Below, piece after piece: positions 60,420 to 64,000 of a stretch of 64,000 bases of DNA (positions are counted from its first letter, which is position 1; every line of letters starts with the position of its first letter). The DNA comes from Bemisia tabaci. Lineage: Eukaryota; Arthropoda; Insecta; Hemiptera; Aleyrodidae. Under the pieces are notes generated by a model. It was not told where the DNA came from, ran no database searches, and worked only from the letters and a program-made list of their open reading frames with translations. The stretch is from the NCBI RefSeq assembly GCF_918797505.1, contig NC_092796.1, forward strand, positions 58,682,851 through 58,746,850, given 5' to 3'. A program made the translations under genes and the position numbers.

Positions 60420-62880
60420 TCAAACATTTTCCGGAGGAGGCCCTGTAGGCGCTCGGTGATGAGAGGGCTAGGCCCTGCCCAGCAAAATAACCTAGCAACG
60501 TCTATGACCTAATCTTATCCAGATTTGACTCCTGGACAACTAACCATAAAAGTAGCCAGAAAAATGTTGTGGGGAGTTGGGGACCCAAGGCCCCAGTTAT
60601 CTTTCATTGGGGCTACTTGCTACTAGTATCGAACAACTTAGATACAATCTCGATCATTTGTTTTTTGTTTTTTTGAGAGCGAGACAAGTCCCTAAGGCAC
60701 TTAAAAAAAGGGTTGCATGATTGTTCCAAGGATTTTTGTTGGCTGTAAGAAATACAGATATCGCAATTTCGACCCTTGCAATATTGCGACGAAATTACTT
60801 GTTTTTTAATACTTTTTGTGCCAGAAAAAAAGACCCCTGTCTGTCGAAAAAACCCCTTCAGTATTGGAAGTAAACTTCCATCAAGGAAAGCCATTCAATA
60901 GCCAATTCAAGATTTCTTGCACATTCTATCTCTTTTCAGTTTAGTAGATGGAGAAAAATGTATTCTGGTGCTAAGGCTTTGAACCAGACAAATAGTCTAC
61001 CTCCCAATCCATGGCATGTAATATTGTTTGCAAGTTGGTGACACTGGTTTTGCTCCAATTAAAAACACTGCGCGCAAAAAGGACAAGCAGAGCTTCTGTT
61101 TTATGATATGAATCATATTGTTGCCCTCTGCAGCTGTAAAGGCTAACAGGGGTTCAAGCACCCTCGCTTCTTACTTTACCGAAGTGTTGAGAAGGGAAAG
61201 TTCTTTAAGATTGAAAAAGTTTAATTGGATTTTTTGTTCTTTTGTGTATAAATTTTATTTTGCTCCGTCATCGTTGACTGCTATGGTGAATCTTGAAATT
61301 ATCAGCCCTGTTCCTGAAAAATCAATCTTTCGTAATATTGATCGCCCTATCTCTTTTTAGTTTGGGCCTAACATAGGGTAACTGACCTGCCGACCCAGAA
61401 TAAGATGTCCATAGCCTCTCCATTTACGCACTCTAGGTAGTTACAATGTATTAAGATCCTTTTTAGAATTATGAAGAAACATCACTTCATTACAACGCGC
61501 ATTTACTGACCAATCTGGTTTGAATTGTACAAAATGATTGAGATTAAGTAGTTATTGATCGATAAAAGAGGACAGATCAAGTTTCCACGAATGCTCTCAT
61601 ATCGCTGTCCTCACGTAAAAAACGGTGACATCTTTTTTGGTAGATTGTTTTTTTTTTTAAATTGATAACGAAAATTTTAATCGCTGATTGTTTACAAATA
61701 ATAGTATTGAAACATGGCATTCATTTTCGGTGCCGGATCAATTAACGTGAGCCCAAGATGCCTCGAGAAAGGGCGAAGTTGGTTTCAGCGCCTGGATACA
61801 ACTATTCCACCTCTGGGGATGTCCATGTTGCATATGCAAACAATTGAAGGCGCGAGGGCTTTCCACATTCTTAGAGCGGTTGTAACTGATTGTACACTTG
61901 CGAAAGCATCGTTCCGAGTAGCCTCCATGGGATAATCTTTATATCCATGTCCCATGCCCTATGAAAAGTCACATCTTGAGTATTTTGTTATCTCGGCGAG
62001 GCTCCTTGCAATCGCGCTACTTGCACCGTTTTCAGCGCGCCAAACAAATTACCCAAATTTCATCTATTGGATACATTATTAAGACGCGTGCGCATGTACA
62101 CACGCCCTTGGGGGAGGAGGGGGGTTGTAATATGGATGTCTGGTTTAAATAGTGACCAAACTTTAGTATGAGATACCCGATTTTGCGATCTGAAATCGGC
62201 TACATCGCACTACTTTAATGACCATTCGCTACTACCCTCTGAGAATTTAAAGGGGAAAACTAAAAGAAAACGGATCTGCGATGCAGTGGCGGATTTCAAG
62301 CAAGAGAGACGTCTCAACCAGAGTTCGGCGCGGCTTTATATTACTGAAAAATAATGGACAAAGGGACCGGTGTCTCTGCATGTGGTCACACAATTAGGTT
62401 AAGGTGTTAGTGAAGCTGCGTCGTAGATAAAAATAGGGGGATGGATTGAGAGGAGGGACTAAAGGCGCCGGTCTACCTTTCGGGATAAAAATTCCGGCCA
62501 CGTAGTGCATTATTGCGAACAGGGCTTTGAGAGGAAATGTGATCAAATCCCGACCAAGCCTGGGGCAGAGTTATCAGTATGCCGAGAATGTCCCGAAACT
62601 ATGGGATTTCACACACGGGGAATAGGCGCACTTTCCTGAAAACCGGCAAGTCCTCTCAGCATCTTTCCTCCACGGTTGTGTGCTTGCGCCTTGATCAGCG
62701 ATATCCTCGCGATTCAGGTGAAGAAAATTGTGGAATTTCCGATGGATTTGGCAATATTGGCTGAGAGTCCATCCAGGGCTACAGGCATCTGGCGTGAATG
62801 AAGGGATTGATTATACAAGTGTAGTTTTACTCTGAGCGATATCACACGCAGTGAGTTGAAATTCTACATGCGATGCAATC
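60420..62880. other. Upstream DNA; weak coding-like traces only
   Basis: Minus-strand stretches at 61110-60610 give short open pieces in different frames (for example 'YCKGRNCDICISYSQQ') that could be remnants of a decayed mobile-element gene. I recognise no family. A fragment at 61795-61880 resembles the foldback end at 53409. Confidence 0.3.
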
Positions 62881-62883
62881 TAC

Positions 62884-62995
62884 TATTCGGTCGTATTTGT
62901 GCTAAAAGAAACGAGATATATACCGATGAATTAAATCAAAAGGGACTATAAACACACGAATCCTATTTGCATAGTTTCTTTTGATTTAATTCATT
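62884..62995. mobile_element. Family H-like palindromic element, diverged
   Basis: 'ttcggtcgtatttgtgctaa' then 'aagaaac', with inverted 'gatgaattaaatcaaaag' / 'cttttgatttaattcat'. Confidence 0.55.
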
Positions 62996-63794
62996 TTCAC
63001 ACAGTGTTTTTTTTGCCATAAATAGTGAATTGAGTGTTTTGGGAATGACTGGAATTAGTTATAACTGACATTTTCAGTAAAATCACGAACTAAAAATGAC
63101 TTTAGGTTTCTATGAACACACCTAGTTACGAATAGTTTTTACAAATTTAACGATTTAACGAGTATAGTTGAGTTAGTCAGTAGTTGTAGATTGAGTAGTA
63201 TTAACGATTTCCAGGTTTAGACTCTAACACGTGTAACGGTGTAATCTCTGCTTGATCTTAACCAAAAAGAGATATTGAGGGTCAACCTGGGTCTTGTTTT
63301 TCAAACGAACTACCCAATCAATCTTGATCTCAAGAGTAACGTTTCTTGAGGCTAATCTTGAGAATATTTTAAACTGTTTCAAGAATCAAGGTGTAAAATT
63401 CGGTGCCAGAGTATGCAGAGCCCCAAACCCAGAGTGATATAAATGCGAAGTGAAATTAGTGCCATGAAAGCGTATGACTTTCCGCAAAACGAATCGACTC
63501 CTCTACGTAATCGTGTAAGTCATTCCGTAAGGAGAATAAATGCCGCTCCACACGCGTATACTCGGGGTTTTTGGTGGCCATATAGACTCCGGCACATAAT
63601 TTCATTCCAAAATTTGTAAGAGCGCAGCGGAGTGTGTCTGGGACATATTTTCCTGTGCATGTAGAGCTCAAAGGCGTTTTCCTTCCGGGTCCAACGATAA
63701 CATCGGCTCGTTATCGTGAAGTGCCCCGATCTTTGGCCTTTGCAAAAGCGTAGGATCTGTAAGTCATAAAAAATCTGTACCTATGACCATATCG

Positions 63795-64000
63795 ACGGTG
63801 AAACTACCAAACCACGTATCTCGGTTTGCGACGTCGCAGACTTCCTGTCATACTTTATTTTTTAAATGAAAATCTACTTAACGTCCAGTCTCGAAAATTT
63901 CTGTGATTTTTCCTCTTCGTGCGGAGAAAATTCTGTGAAAATTTCAAGGAATGATATTGATTTGGTCTACTTCAAAAAAATAAAATGTGAGCGTAGATTT
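63795..64000 (+). repeat. Dispersed repeat also present at 27200-27400
   Basis: 'cggtttgcgacgtcgcag' followed by 'tgtcatactttattttttaa' is shared almost exactly. The copy runs off the window end. Confidence 0.75.

Noticed and set aside
60613..60894. 93-codon minus-strand frame with Cys/Lys-rich segment
   Set aside because: A stop lies just before its Met and neighbouring coding-like pieces are in other frames; at most a decayed mobile-element remnant of unknown family.

Overview
The window is eukaryotic nuclear DNA. It has AT-rich introns with GT-AG boundaries, a very high density of short inverted-repeat transposable elements, several homopolymer runs, and one long split gene. The protein and the repeat landscape fit an arthropod, most likely an insect (a hemipteran such as a whitefly would fit, but the sequence does not prove the species).

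The one gene I can reconstruct with confidence lies on the minus strand, from the start codon at 48355 to the stop codon at 1320. Sixteen coding exons join in consistent phase to 2,973 nt, or 990 codons plus stop. The product is a type II membrane-anchored protein of the M1 aminopeptidase (gluzincin) family: short cytoplasmic tail, membrane anchor at residues 35-53, N-terminal beta domain, thermolysin-like domain, and C-terminal helical (ERAP1_C-like) domain, with about 20 N-glycosylation sequons. The active site is gone. The zinc/catalytic HEXXH reads EKLAH, GAMEN reads MNADI, and the catalytic Tyr before KG is Ser, although the third zinc ligand Glu survives at its exact spacing. The intact frame with a dead active site indicates a non-catalytic pseudo-aminopeptidase kept for binding, scaffolding or receptor duty.

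Layout: 1-1319 is the downstream flank; 1320-48361 is the gene, 47 kb with introns from 0.4 to 12.4 kb; 48362-64000 is upstream DNA with no recognised coding gene. A splice acceptor 6 nt before the start codon implies at least one upstream non-coding exon. CpG-rich patches near 52020-52250 and 58190-58460 are the only promoter candidates I see.

The introns are filled with MITE-like families, most in several copies: family A (about 245 bp, five copies and a remnant), B (about 265 bp, four and a remnant), C (about 255 bp, five and a half copy), E (about 118 bp, three), F (about 140 bp, four), G (about 155 bp, two), and H (short palindromes). There is also a palindrome-centred family D (four copies), several single foldback elements, a candidate 2.3 kb inverted-repeat element, a tRNA-related sequence, a decayed reverse-transcriptase fragment, and a 1.7 kb GC-rich minisatellite with a roughly 37 bp unit. 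Two insertions (A at exon 13, B at exon 7) lie within about 25 bp of splice sites. The long open frames over the minisatellite are by-products of a stop-free repeat unit and are not annotated as genes.
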